From Phymatolithon calcareum (lineage: Eukaryota > Rhodophyta > Florideophyceae > Hapalidiales): DNA of 64,000 bases. Made by a program: the position numbers and the translations under genes. Position 1 is the first letter of the stretch. Each line of letters starts with the position of its first letter. Positions 54,585-64,000 of the stretch are shown piece after piece. The notes under the pieces were generated by a model. It was not told the DNA's origin, did no database searches, and saw only the letters and a list, made by a program, of their open reading frames with translations. The stretch spans positions 1,240,001 through 1,304,000 of the forward strand of contig OZ345373.1 in assembly GCA_977006965.1 (NCBI GenBank). Direction: 5' to 3'.

Positions 54585-54992
54585 CTACAGAGCGCAAAGA
54601 GGAGATAGGGACGTGTCATATAAAAGGATTTGAAACATTAGTTCAACAGAATTGGTAGAATGAATAATGAGAAAAGCGATCGATGCTGCAACGTACCACT
54701 TGCACGCCTTGCCGCACCCGCAGCCAGCGCCGCATAAGCAGTCGGAGAACCCACACGAGTTTTCCATAAGGTTGGTCATGTCAGCAATGGAGATGTTGCC
54801 GCATGCGCAAGTGTCACCGCAGTCACATTTAGCACAGCGGCAATCGGCCCACTTGGTACAGCTGAAGGCGATATCGGCGGACATTTTTGGGTTCTGGTCG
54901 TTGTTACTATTCTTCTTCGTCGCCGCGTCGGTGTCCGTAGTGGCTTTAGTAGACTTCGCGGCCGACTGCCCAGCAGCGTCGCGGACCGGCAT
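54585..54992 (-). CDS. metallothionein-like cysteine-rich protein
   Basis: A minus-strand frame of 135 residues. After a Thr/Lys/Asn-rich N-terminus (residues 1-36), a core from a second Met (54884) holds 13 cysteines in two clusters: residues about 45-66 (ADCRCAKCDCGDTCACG) and 82-97 (SDCLCGAGCGCGKAC), separated by a Cys-poor linker. Repeated CxC and CxxC spacing is typical of metallothioneins, which bind Zn, Cd or Cu in the cytosol. The start may be 54992 or 54884. After the last Cys the sequence AAGTG-GTACGTT resembles a 5' splice site, so the hydrophobic tail (SIAFLIIHS...) may be intron read-through. Function is inferred from composition only. Confidence 0.55.
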   Translation of the reverse strand: MPVRDAAGQSAAKSTKATTDTDAATKKNSNNDQNPKMSADIAFSCTKWADCRCAKCDCGDTCACGNISIADMTNLMENSCGFSDCLCGAGCGCGKACKWYVAASIAFLIIHSTNSVELMFQILLYDTSLSPLCAL

Positions 54993-55089
54993 GATTGGAC
55001 GGGAAATGTGTTTGTTTTTTGCTGCGCACCACCGCAGGGTTTCGTGCTATGGAAGGTGTACTGTATGTTGAGTCCTCTGGCTGATCAGT

Positions 55090-55102
55090 GGCTTATAAGG
55101 GG
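55090..55102 (-). promoter_or_regulatory. TATA-like box upstream of the metallothionein-like gene
   Basis: Minus-strand CCTTATAAGCCAC lies about 100 bp upstream of the ATG at 54992, a suitable distance for a short 5' leader. Confidence 0.4.
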
Positions 55103-55109
55103 TTTGGCG

Positions 55110-57630
55110 TTGGGCTGCGATAGGCAGGACCGGTCTTGGTTTCGGGTCATGAGCTGCAATCTCCGCCTCCTCGGGATTCATGCATGAATGATTATTATTT
55201 TTGGGCACATTTGATACGCCGCCTGGTGCTCCACTTGTTGCAGTGCTGTGCAAATTATGATACGTGGACGTGCACTTTTTCGATATTTTCGATGGAATTT
55301 TTCGATTTTCCCACAGGTCATTGAATCGCGTCTCCATTCTTCCTCATTGAGATCGCAAGAAACACCGGCTGCAGGGCAGGCAAGTTGCGGGCGGGCGCGT
55401 TTGAGATGTACAATTCGGTACACTATCCACTTCCCCGTATCACTGGCGTAAACAACTCGGACACATATGCAGCCATCCGCGCCATTCCTGACACGGAACT
55501 GGTTTGCGAGGTCTAGACTGTGAATCGTGCAACAGCGGTGAACGTGCTGCCCGCATCCAGATGGTCAGTCAACATGTTGACGATCCGCATGCCGCGATCA
55601 TCACAATGATATTCTCTTTAACTACAATCTAATTCACAAGCACTGTCGAGTACATTCCTTCCTCGCCTCGACGAATCCGTGTAAACATCGACAAGACACA
55701 TCATGTGCTTCGCGCCATTCCTGGCCCTCTCATCCTCCTTCTTCTGAAGTTTTATGTTATCCTCTATTCACGGCTGTCGGGTGCTCACATCGTTTCCTCT
55801 CTGCATTCGTCGCTGAGAGACATTCAGGGAGCAAATCCAGCTGTTGAAGGGCAGTCAGGCACTCCACCCCGTATCTCACTATGCTCCTGTCCAATCACAT
55901 GTTGCGTACATTGCTCTCTTTGCGCGACCCGGCTGCTCCAAGCAGTCCCTGCCGCTAAACTTTTCGAAAGCGGACAGCAAGGGGTCGTGCATGACACGCA
56001 GCACCGCCTTGTGGAACATGTCTTGGCGTCACCCAGTCTCTTCGCTTTCCGAGGGTGGCCTTTACCTGACCAAGGTGTCTACGATTATTATCGCTTGCTG
56101 CGTAACATGAGTCCACTCTGAGATTTTCTTTTTCACCGCAAAGGAGTTGAGCGACGTGATGGCACGTATGGAAGCCAGAGGAAAAGCCTTATGCCCGTAC
56201 AGCGAGGGATTGTGGACGCCATCGTGGACAAGACGTGTTTCTTGCTGCTTACTCCTTTTTGTCTGCCGGATCTCCTCTGGCCTTCGCACTTGCGAATGCT
56301 TTTCCGTCGCGACAATCACTGCTACAAAGTCTTTCGCGGCCGCACTCCATCAACGCCAAAGTGCAACTCGCGCATACCCATGCTAGTTTTCGCCTCTGGG
56401 TACCCTCACTTCAGTGTTACGCGCGCTGTTCGTTTACCCGTGCAGCAACGCTCGGTTACCACCTATTCTTGAGGCATTCAAATCTGCATACGACTCTATG
56501 CCCTGTGCGAAAGATAACACGTCGTGACTCATCGTAGAAGCTCACAACTGACATGCGCATTTATCGGGAGACGGAATTCCCACTATGATCCTTCGCGTGG
56601 TTGTCAGTGAAGCCATGACGTGTTTTGATACACCTATCAGTCCGACCTTGCTCTCTGGCTCATGATCTTATGCTCGTCAGTCGTATACTATTCCAAAGGT
56701 CCGCATTGTCAATCGAAACTTCTCCTGCACAACGGATGGCGTTAAAAAGCGATGCTGCACAATGCAGCGCGCCTCCTAACGCTTGAAGTATAGGCTGCTA
56801 CCCTACAACCTCCACTGTAGGAGATGTTTTGGTATCGAACGCAACATACAAACTCTCGCGTTTCCAATTTCCCAGCTACGTGATATCTTCCCCTGTTCAA
56901 GAGTACGAACCTTCAGTTCGCTGCTGTGACCATTAATCTAGGGGGTCTTGAATGTGAATTTATTGTACGCGCAAAGTGCTTAATCTGAAACATATTTCTG
57001 TCGACGATTCACCGTCAGTCTGCTCTTGTTGTCTCTTGTTTGGGACTTGCAGTTCTACCTAAATTTTCCCATTGCCTGGACGCATGCTTGAGCAAAGGCT
57101 TGAAATTTTTAAACAGTTTAAACGGGCAATGTAGAGCATTGTCCTATTGTTCACAATCCGACTGTAACTGCAACGCCGCCGGAGCACAGATGCAACTGTT
57201 CTTCGCGTCCACGCCTTCATAGATATGGTGGACATTGGCTTCTACACGGACACCGAGAAATACTAAGGCTGCAGCCTCGGTAGTTGCTGCATGACGGTCA
57301 GATGCGACCCTTTACATCAATCGCTGGCATCCACGGTGCAGTGGCCTTTTACTATCATTGGAGTTTGATGCAACTTTCCTTGGATACCAACTGAGTTTCG
57401 CTTTTCGGACAGACGGACTCAGAATGCTTGCGACAGTTTACTGGTTCTATCACAATGTTGATATGTGTTAAGGATTTCTTTCATGTCATGCAAAAGACAA
57501 AGAGTGCACTTTTGTGAAAAGTTTTCCCGACTTCATTGTTTTAACGGACGGAATACGATTGCAACAATTCTTCCAAATGAAATATCTACCTGGAGATGAA
57601 AATGCAAAGAGCGCCGATAAATACATGGAT
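55110..57630. other. no gene that can be supported
   Basis: Several plus-strand frames of 60-138 residues (55705-56121, 55844-56110, 56191-56472) follow one another and could belong to one spliced or frameshifted gene. No domain is recognisable and the phrases do not clearly join. One frame begins with a hydrophobic stretch (IPGPLILLLLKFYVILYS). Confidence 0.35.
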
Positions 57631-57636
57631 CCCCCA

Positions 57637-59094
57637 CTATGGGCCTTCGTGAGGAACCTCGGAGCGCATGGATTGATAGTTGAAAAATTGATCTCCCAGA
57701 TTCCCCATGGGGCTTCCCGGTTCGCCCCTTGGTAAGGGCGGAAGTACAACCTCACCTTTGCGCGTGAACCGCATAATGCATGCCCATGCACCCACTGCTA
57801 CAACCAGCAGCAAAGCAACCAAGCCCACAGCAATCCCCGCGATCACGCCAATACTCAGACAAAAATTCCCCATTCTAACGGCACACTCCTTCGTTGGCTC
57901 AGTCCCTGTCTCGTTTCCATTCTTGCGCCCTGGAATTTTCGAAAGCATTATCGGTTCCGTCGTTTTGTCGCACAAACGCGCTCCAGTCTCGTTCCTGTTC
58001 AACATAAGTGCCTGCATCTGCAGCATAAGCGGCCCGAGTTGATGCCTCGAATACTCCACCGGCATGGCTGGTGTCATCAAGTTGTTTCTATTGCCACTCT
58101 CACCATACTTCGACTCGGAAAGGTGGTATACGCTAGAACCCAGCTTGAAACTACCGGGTGAGTACATCTTCGCAATGCGTTTACCACCCGCGACGAACCA
58201 CAGGTTATCTCCCGTTACAGCGTTTGCAAGATAGCGATCAGCTCCTCGGTAACTGGCTATGGCGCAATCTCCAGAAGCAGTACCTGCGGCGAGAAAAGAG
58301 TCGAAGCGGCCTTGGTACTGACTGACAAACTTGGCAAAAAAATCAGATCTTGTTCCGTTTCGCGTGAGGCCGACATGCAGATTTCCACCAGATATCATCA
58401 GTCCATGATACATCTCATGCAAACATACAGTGACAAGGTCGTATTGATTAGGAAGTGGCTTCCCGTCCGTGCCGACGTACCAATTGGTGAGAGTGTTCAG
58501 TCGCACAAGTATGTCGTACCGCTCGTCACCATAATTCATCGCGGTGACATCTTCATTCAAAACACTCTTCGCCATCGCAATCGGATACATTACACCATCA
58601 ATGAGCCAATTCGACGTTGGGCGGGCGTCCCCGAGAATCTCAGCTTCTCCCAAGGTGGAAAAGAATTCAACCTTCGCGCGCACTTCGATCTTGGAGACCC
58701 AATGCCGAGACGCGATGTCAGCGCAATATCTAATAGCGTTTTCATGTTCTGCGGAGGGCGGTGCGAAAATGCGAGTGTTGAAGGTGGATGTAGGTGCTCC
58801 CATTTCGGTGAGCGCACCGTTTGGCAGAGGTCTCGCAAGGTCCCGGCGACTGACGTCGTTCGTAAGGTCAGAATTGCTGGGCAATAGTGGGGACTTAGAT
58901 GAATAAAAATATCGCCGCGAGTGGCCATGTTCTGGCAATGGACGATGTTGGAATGGAACCTGGAATGCATAATGGTTATTTATGCGGCGCGGACAACTTG
59001 CAGCAATTGTAATGAAGATGAAGATAAGCCAGGACTGCAGAAGGCGGGGGAACGGTTTGAGCGGTATTGAAGCCGTGCTCATAGATTCCTTCAT
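57637..59094 (-). CDS. membrane-anchored HExxH zinc metalloprotease (485 aa)
   Basis: An intact frame from ATG at 59094. Residues 20-33 form a hydrophobic signal segment (SWLIFIFITIAA). Residues 115-400 are the protease: a domain entry of the form NAIRYCADIASRHWVSKIEV, MYPIAMAKSVL, the substrate-side phrase NWYVGTDGKPLPNQYDLVTV, the zinc motif HEMYHG (H226, E227, H230) and a downstream NRNNLMTPAMP segment. This order is like a matrixin-like family with HELxHG and LMTP motifs. No His follows at the metzincin third-ligand position, so the third ligand is unclear. Residues about 415-441 are a transmembrane helix (IGVIAGIAVGLVALLLVVAV), followed by basic residues and a short cytosolic tail. It is probably a type I cell-surface or secretory-pathway enzyme. 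Confidence 0.8.
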   Translation of the reverse strand: MKESMSTASIPLKPFPRLLQSWLIFIFITIAASCPRRINNHYAFQVPFQHRPLPEHGHSRRYFYSSKSPLLPSNSDLTNDVSRRDLARPLPNGALTEMGAPTSTFNTRIFAPPSAEHENAIRYCADIASRHWVSKIEVRAKVEFFSTLGEAEILGDARPTSNWLIDGVMYPIAMAKSVLNEDVTAMNYGDERYDILVRLNTLTNWYVGTDGKPLPNQYDLVTVCLHEMYHGLMISGGNLHVGLTRNGTRSDFFAKFVSQYQGRFDSFLAAGTASGDCAIASYRGADRYLANAVTGDNLWFVAGGKRIAKMYSPGSFKLGSSVYHLSESKYGESGNRNNLMTPAMPVEYSRHQLGPLMLQMQALMLNRNETGARLCDKTTEPIMLSKIPGRKNGNETGTEPTKECAVRMGNFCLSIGVIAGIAVGLVALLLVVAVGAWACIMRFTRKGEVVLPPLPRGEPGSPMGNLGDQFFNYQSMRSEVPHEGP

Positions 59095-59910
59095 AAGACC
59101 CTTGGCTGCATGTGTTCATGCTAACTGCCTGTACTTCTTTGAAAACAGACTGGGTCCTTGTAAGAAATCGCACTCACTTCGAGTTTGCTTGGATACGAGT
59201 GAGATGTCCGAGCCTGGAGTGCTCGTGAATGCCTTACCAATGTTCGATCCTGCTCTGGGCCAGGTAACCATGCACCGCAACAAGGAGTTGGTGACTCGAT
59301 TGGGGAGACAGAGTAGTGAGAACATGGCAGCCTCCCGCTCATTCTCAGAAAAATATGAGGTAGTGTCGGTTGCTTCAGTGTAAACAGCGACAGTATCTTA
59401 TTCAAACTGCCATCAAAATCTCGTCAACAGCTATTACCAGTATAATCGATCCAAATTTGGTACCAATGACTATTTAGTCTCCTTTGCTCAAGCGCCGTCC
59501 CGAAGTGGCACTGACATGAGAAACTCCGATCGAATGCGGATTCCGGCGTTTGTGCTATGGGATGCAATCGTTCCAAGCCACACTGCGTCTGCATCATACC
59601 CTAATGAGTACAGCTAATTAGCCATCTTGGACATTGCATGCACAGCAATTCGTAAACTCCTGGACGCGGAATGAACATCTTTCGCCAAGACGTACTTCCT
59701 TGGATCAGCATGATGGTTTGGTTGAAGCTCTACATGGCAGTGCCCGCTGAGGAGACCAGACATGAAAGTGCCAAGCTCTACAAAATCCGTGGCTTGGAAT
59801 ACCAAATCACAGGGCTACCGACTACGCCACCCTGAAACGTCTTAGCGAAGAGAAGGTTTAGTGCTTGCTCTCCGGGATGTCGACCTTACAGCAAAATGAC
59901 TTCCGACAAT
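59095..59910. other. no recognisable gene upstream of the metalloprotease
   Basis: Holds the 5' region of the metalloprotease gene and short frames. A minus-strand GGGTGGCGTAGTCGGTAG near 59825 resembles a tRNA A box but no T arm follows. Confidence 0.45.
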
Positions 59911-59922
59911 AACATTCATAGC

Positions 59923-60987
59923 ATGTCGCGGAAGTCACCTACCTCGGAGTATCCCTAGGACCAGAGGGGGTTACAGATACACTGATGTTGCAACGCCTCA
60001 AGAAGGCTAGGATCGCTCTGTACGAGCTCCGTGCACTAGGGGTATTCAAGAAGGGAATTGGCATACATAAATGCATCTAAGTATACAAGGCATTAATCCA
60101 GCCACGCTGGGAGTACGCTATGCACTTAACACCGTGGACAGAAAATGTCCAGAGCGCGGTCAAGGAAGTTGAACAAATGTTTTTCAGACAAGTCTTCGGG
60201 CCACTGGCACGACGAAAGGCGGATAGACTTCGCCTAATATGTCGAATCCAATCTGCTTCCCATCGACGGGAAATACTAGATTTCAAGATGCTGAGAAGAA
60301 CCATGGCGAAGAAAGAAAAGTTTCTGATGCAAATACCAGAGAGAAGAAATTCAGAAGAGCGTCAAGCCACAAGTAACGACATCACATCGATGGAAACCAG
60401 AGAACCGTTTGATGAAGCGATGAAGCACATAATAGCGAACCAATCTGCAGAAGAACTCCGATCAGCATTCCTGACAAAGGAAGGAGAGAGCCTTGAATCA
60501 AAGAGAAAGAGGAATATTCCGTACGACAAGACAAGAGAACTCCCTGCAATACTCAAATTTCCACAACTGAAACACAAGCAACTGGCGGTTCAGTACGCCT
60601 TTGGAAGATTTCCCCAAGTGTCTACCACACTGATGGCAGATAGATTCGGAAACAAAGTCAGACAGCACATGGAGACCCTAGATCGCAACTTGTCAGCCTA
60701 TGAACTCAAGGAAGACGACAGAGCGGCAACTGAGAAGGCATTAGATGACCTTTTGATCTTCAGCAAAAGCATCATCGAGAGTATGCAGCATGAAGAAGAC
60801 CTGTACTGAAAGAAGAAGCGACGCCTCGAAACTGCTACGAAGAGCAATCAAAACAAACGAACACATGCTAGAGTCTCAGATATAATGCCAGACATAAGAG
60901 TAGAGCCGCCCTAGCGAGGGCAGCACCTGAGGAAGCTCGGCTCGTATATTCGTATGACTGCGAGGCTTTAAAAAAATTGCAATAAAA
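59923..60987 (+). mobile_element. 5'-truncated LINE, copy 5, with 12-bp TSD
   Basis: Flanked by AACATTCATAGC at 59911-59922 and 60988-60999. It starts in the reverse transcriptase thumb (VAEVTYLGVSLGPEG) and ends with the tail GAGGCTTTAAAAAAATTGC and a short A-run. Confidence 0.9.
60120..60809 (+). CDS. LINE ORF2 C-terminal region (229 aa)
   Basis: Open to the stop at 60807 and continuous upstream to 59925 except for one in-frame TAA at 60078. It contains MHLTPWTENVQSAVKEVEQ, LRLICRIQSASHRREILDFK, PAILKFPQLKHKQLAVQYA and the end HEEDLY. It is truncated at the 5' end and so a dead copy. It is nearest to LINE copy 3 in sequence. Confidence 0.75.
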   Translation: MHLTPWTENVQSAVKEVEQMFFRQVFGPLARRKADRLRLICRIQSASHRREILDFKMLRRTMAKKEKFLMQIPERRNSEERQATSNDITSMETREPFDEAMKHIIANQSAEELRSAFLTKEGESLESKRKRNIPYDKTRELPAILKFPQLKHKQLAVQYAFGRFPQVSTTLMADRFGNKVRQHMETLDRNLSAYELKEDDRAATEKALDDLLIFSKSIIESMQHEEDLY

Positions 60988-61029
60988 AACATTCATAGCC
61001 ATTATAAGGTGTTGCTCATGTGTCGAAGA

Positions 61030-61095
61030 AGAAGAAGAACAAATTTCTATTATGGTGTTACCAACGTTTCTGCTGACGCTTGGGGCAACACTTCT
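61030..61095 (+). repeat. T-motif repeat core, copy 2
   Basis: GAAGAAGAAGAAC, then ATTATGGTGTTACCAACGTT and GCTGACGCTTGGGGCAACAC. The same arrangement occurs near 34.77 and 62.41 kb. Confidence 0.6.
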
Positions 61096-61146
61096 GGCGA
61101 GCCACGAGGACTCAATCGGAACCCAAAAGCTCCATTTCGCTAAAAG

Positions 61147-61894
61147 TTGTATAGTCAGCAAAATTCCAAAACCTTCCTCTGGTCTCACGGAAGAGATCTC
61201 GAGGGGGAAAATCACATCGCTTCTATTAACACGCAGAGTATACCGTCTCCTGACGAGCGACGGTACGCACATGGGAGTTTGCGATGTCCCGAGTCGTTTC
61301 TACACCGAAGCGCCATGGGCGAGTTTAGCGATTTCCCGGGTCCGGCTCATGCGTCGAAGGTAATATGCAATACACTCAATGCCAAGGTCGAAGTTTATTC
61401 AATCAAATTTAGACCAGGTAGAAGGACTGTTCTACTATTTCCGTCCTTTCGCGAAGCCGATATTTGCCCAAATGCGAACTCTGTGCAGAATAACGCCACC
61501 AAAGGTTACGAGTATACTTTACGGTGCGATTCCTGGATGAAGAGAAGGAGCTTCACCTACGACGGCAAGAAGAAGAATCGGCACATATGCGCAGGGATAT
61601 CTGCTAGCTCGGAGAAAATGAACTATTACGCGGCTCAGCCAAGCAAGGTGCTGACGGTAAGGCCACTCGCAGGGAATGGAATCAGTGGCTCATGGAGGAA
61701 GAAGGAGATGGCCAAGAAGAGCAAAAATCGCCGTGGCCTCCAAAGAGAATGCAATCCCCGTCGTCCAAATCAAGGCGAGGAAGCACAGATTCTGGGTTGA
61801 CAAGATGGTTTTCGGACGTTTCACTGGCGAAACCCGCCGGCGTATCCTGAATACTATGGCGAATAAGGTGCAACGCCGATCTAAACCCTCCTAA
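61147..61894 (+). CDS. hypothetical ORF, possibly frameshifted
   Basis: The frame 61147-61800 encodes 217 residues and overlaps a second frame, 61676-61894 (72 residues), with equally protein-like composition (VVQIKARKHRFWVDKMVFG). They may be one gene broken by a frameshift near 61690. Notable parts are VICNTLNAKVEVYSIKFRPG and several Cys (ICPN, LRCDS, HICAG). The N-terminal Met is uncertain. Basic C-termini suggest nucleic acid binding but no family is recognised. Confidence 0.35.
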
Positions 61895-62384
61895 GCAACC
61901 TGATTTGACCGTAGATTGTTGACACTGCAAATGAGGAAGTGAAGCAGGCGATGGGCAAATTAATGATGCCAATAGTCGAGGACGGAGCGAATACGACTGT
62001 GGGAACGGAGAGACTACCGCGAAAATCGATGCTGCCCTGATGTTAGCGAGTGCAAGCGTGGAGGGCTTCTAAAATAAAAGCGTACAATTTCCCATCTGAG
62101 TAGCAGATATACACCGGTATGAATCATTAACGGTTATGTACAATGTAGGGAGGCACCAAATTGATACTGAACGCCTGCCTCTCCTCGTGAGCTATGAGAT
62201 GTGGTGACTGACGCCTGCCAAAGGGAAACAATAGTTCCGAGGACAAGTACCCGTCGCCTGTTTGCACAACCCCTTACTCGAGGGTATTAGTTTCGTGAGA
62301 TCTCATCCGCCAAACGTTATAGATATATTGTGCGTGGTCCAAGCTTGCGCAATGGCGTCAATTCACTATTTTTGGGACGAAGAA

Positions 62385-62445
62385 GAAGACTAGATTTTAT
62401 TTAAGAGTTACCAACTCATCTACTGACGCTCGGGGCAACTTTTCG
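62385..62445 (+). repeat. T-motif repeat core, copy 3
   Basis: GAAGAAGAAGACTAG, then TTTATTTAAGAGTTACCAAC and CTACTGACGCTCGGGGCAAC, parallel to copies at 34.77 and 61.05 kb. Confidence 0.6.
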
Positions 62446-62509
62446 AGTGCCAAGAAAGTTTGGCTTGTTTTTGTCCGATTGAAGAGTTTCTTATGGTGCG
62501 TTTTCCACG

Positions 62510-62640
62510 GTTCGGTGATCGTTCTTTCTTTTATTGCAGGACATGTGAGCTACCCATGTAGTTACTCCACATATAGAGGCCTCTAACATGTTCCTGGACG
62601 GGATTCATTCTGGGTACTCGCATATCTGCTTCCCTCGAGT
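62510..62640 (+). repeat. short dispersed repeat S, copy 3
   Basis: TTGCAGGACATGTGAGCTAC, then a diverged TAGTTACTCCA and CATGTTCCTGGACGGGATTC, in the order seen near 7.3 and 21.8 kb. Confidence 0.4.
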
Positions 62641-62867
62641 ACTGAGATGCACTACTTCACGGCTCGGTGATGTACAAAAACCTGCCTCTAGTATCCTGAG
62701 GGGCCTCGAGGAGGAATATTAGTTCGCGTTCATGTACCACGCGAAGACAATTGTTGGGAAGCAATAGCTTTTTTTATCGCAGTCAGAATGGCCAAGGATT
62801 GTATCATTAGTCTGCGCAACATCTTTTTCTTCGCCGGGAGTGTACATATGGCGTTTTTTAGAAACAA

Positions 62868-63155
62868 AGCCCCTCATTAACACTTCTAAGACTGTACGGG
62901 AGCAGCTTTTCATAACTTGTTCATTCTTGTACATCGCCTGGTCCCTAATACGGGGAATCATCGTTTTCCACACCGTCAATTATGGCGGCGCTGTAGAGTA
63001 GTATGGAGTCTAATGCATTTTCCGTTCTTAACATTTTTCTGGAGTCCAGTTCATACTTTGTTAGGTTTTACGTACGGTCTTCAGGTGGCGCTCTGCTGCC
63101 GTTCCGAATGCATCCGATATTGGCGTCGTGCTCACTTGAGGGAACCTGCCCCCAA
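62868..63155 (-). mobile_element. 5'-truncated LINE, copy 6
   Basis: The minus strand aligns base for base, by eye about 90 percent, with the last ~300 bp of LINE copy 1: GTTCCCTCAAGTGAGCACGA, then ACTACTCTACAGCGCC, the stop TAGGGACCAGGCGAT, and CTGCTCCCGTACAGTCTTAG. A TSD was not identified. Confidence 0.8.
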
Positions 63156-63562
63156 AAAAGGTCAGTGGGGATTCCCGAGTGATCCCTCACCTCAATACTG
63201 ATCCAGCCTGTCGAAACTTATTTTGCAAGTTCGGAATGGGTTTGCCAGCATGTCCACGTATGGCAGCATTGATTTCGACCGCTCTGGGCTATACCTATCA
63301 TCAACATATCGTGTCTTGGATGGCGAGGACGAGAATGGCGACAAAGAGTGCTTCAGAGATTTTGATGTTGTCGCTTGTGAAAGCTTTCAGGGACCTGGTC
63401 TACTTGCTTCAAGTGGACGCTCTTCTCTTTCTTGGAGAGAGACTTGGTTAGCGTAGACAGATCAGAGATGTTATCCTTGCTCTTGTGTGTTCCTCGGAGC
63501 AACTTGCTCCATGGTATCTATTATGACCCTGCATTTGACGTCTCAAAAGCACATAGATATTC

Positions 63563-63727
63563 CTATGTTAAGAACGCATTAGTTGACAATATGGAGAACG
63601 ACGAGTCTCTGCATTAGGGACAAGGCGATATACTAGAATGAACAAGTTACGAAAAGCTGCTCCCGTACAGTCTTCTTAGGAGTACTAATGAGGGCTTTCA
63701 AATAAACAACTAAACAGTTCCAAAAAA
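63563..63727 (+). mobile_element. 5'-truncated LINE, copy 7 (165 bp) with 12-bp TSD
   Basis: Encodes only NMENDESLH-stop plus the 3' tail (AAATAAACAACTAAACAGTT and A-run), almost identical to LINE copy 1. It is flanked by ACATAGATATTC at 63551-63562 and 63728-63739. Confidence 0.9.
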
Positions 63728-64000
63728 ACATAGATATTCGTCGTCATGAAACAACAGGGGCCCTAAACAGCACTTGGGCCATATCCACAGAGCTTCTATG
63801 TACAAACGAAAGCGCATTAACCACTAAATGGCCAATGAAGATTTTTTCGAAAGATTGCATAGAGTACCGGCAAGCTTGTTGGCCCTTTGTGTTAGGCAAT
63901 GCTGCAGTACCTTTTATAGAAAAATCACCCTATCTTCCTCAGTTGAAACCCTATTTTATGTTCTTGTCGTTTTATCTGTTTCCATCTATGTGTCGGCCGC

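Noticed and set aside
58312-58906. Plus-strand frames of 191 and 120 residues
   Set aside because: Antisense to the intact metalloprotease gene and without recognisable motifs.
59770-59840. GGCGTAGTCGGTAG A-box match on the minus strand
   Set aside because: No T arm or B box follows.

Overview
This is a repeat-dominated stretch of a eukaryotic nuclear genome. It holds Ty1/copia LTR retrotransposons, 5'-truncated LINEs with target-site duplications (TSDs), a DIRS-like tyrosine-recombinase element, pogo/Tigger DNA transposons and a very large terminal-inverted-repeat (TIR) element. Two copia leaders carry a primer-binding site matching the anticodon arm of eukaryotic initiator tRNA-Met. There is no operon structure, rRNA gene or convincing tRNA gene. 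Intact reading frames are intronless. The lineage cannot be fixed from the sequence; an alga (for example a red alga) or another protist is my low-confidence guess.

1-21 kb: the end of a plus-strand copia element lies against a minus-strand copia gag/protease fragment. Four same-orientation copies of a 1.7-3 kb dispersed repeat (R family) follow. Between and inside them are a C2H2 zinc-finger remnant, a 1.29 kb Tigger-like element, a 119-bp tandem repeat, and a deleted pogo element with a LINE inside it. 22.8-34.5 kb is a nest of copia elements, leaders and LTRs, one LTR split by a 325-bp TIR insertion with 9-bp TSD, followed by a DIRS-like element interrupted by a solo LTR.

35,365-52,251 is the most notable object: a 16.9 kb element with long composite TIRs and hairpin repeats at the inner ends of the arms. 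It is flanked by a 4-bp CAAG duplication and sits eight bases inside a LINE whose own 14-bp TSD can be read on both sides. Inside are (a) an eroded gene with an apparent DDE/D triad (DUF7869-like, candidate transposase), (b) a divergently transcribed 169-residue ORF, and (c) an eroded plus-strand gene combining a ParB-like domain, a permuted (beta-order) DNA N6-adenine/N4-cytosine methyltransferase and a C-terminal Cys/His zinc-binding domain. An intact 1.9 kb pogo transposon with a 525-residue transposase is nested in it.

53.5-64 kb looks more host-like. It has a Cys-rich metallothionein-like gene with an upstream TATA box, an intact 485-residue membrane-anchored HExxH metalloprotease, a hypothetical ORF and three more LINE insertions. 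The readable order of events on the right is: LINE insertion, then the 16.9 kb element into it, and pogo into that element; erosion of the element's genes overlaps this history.
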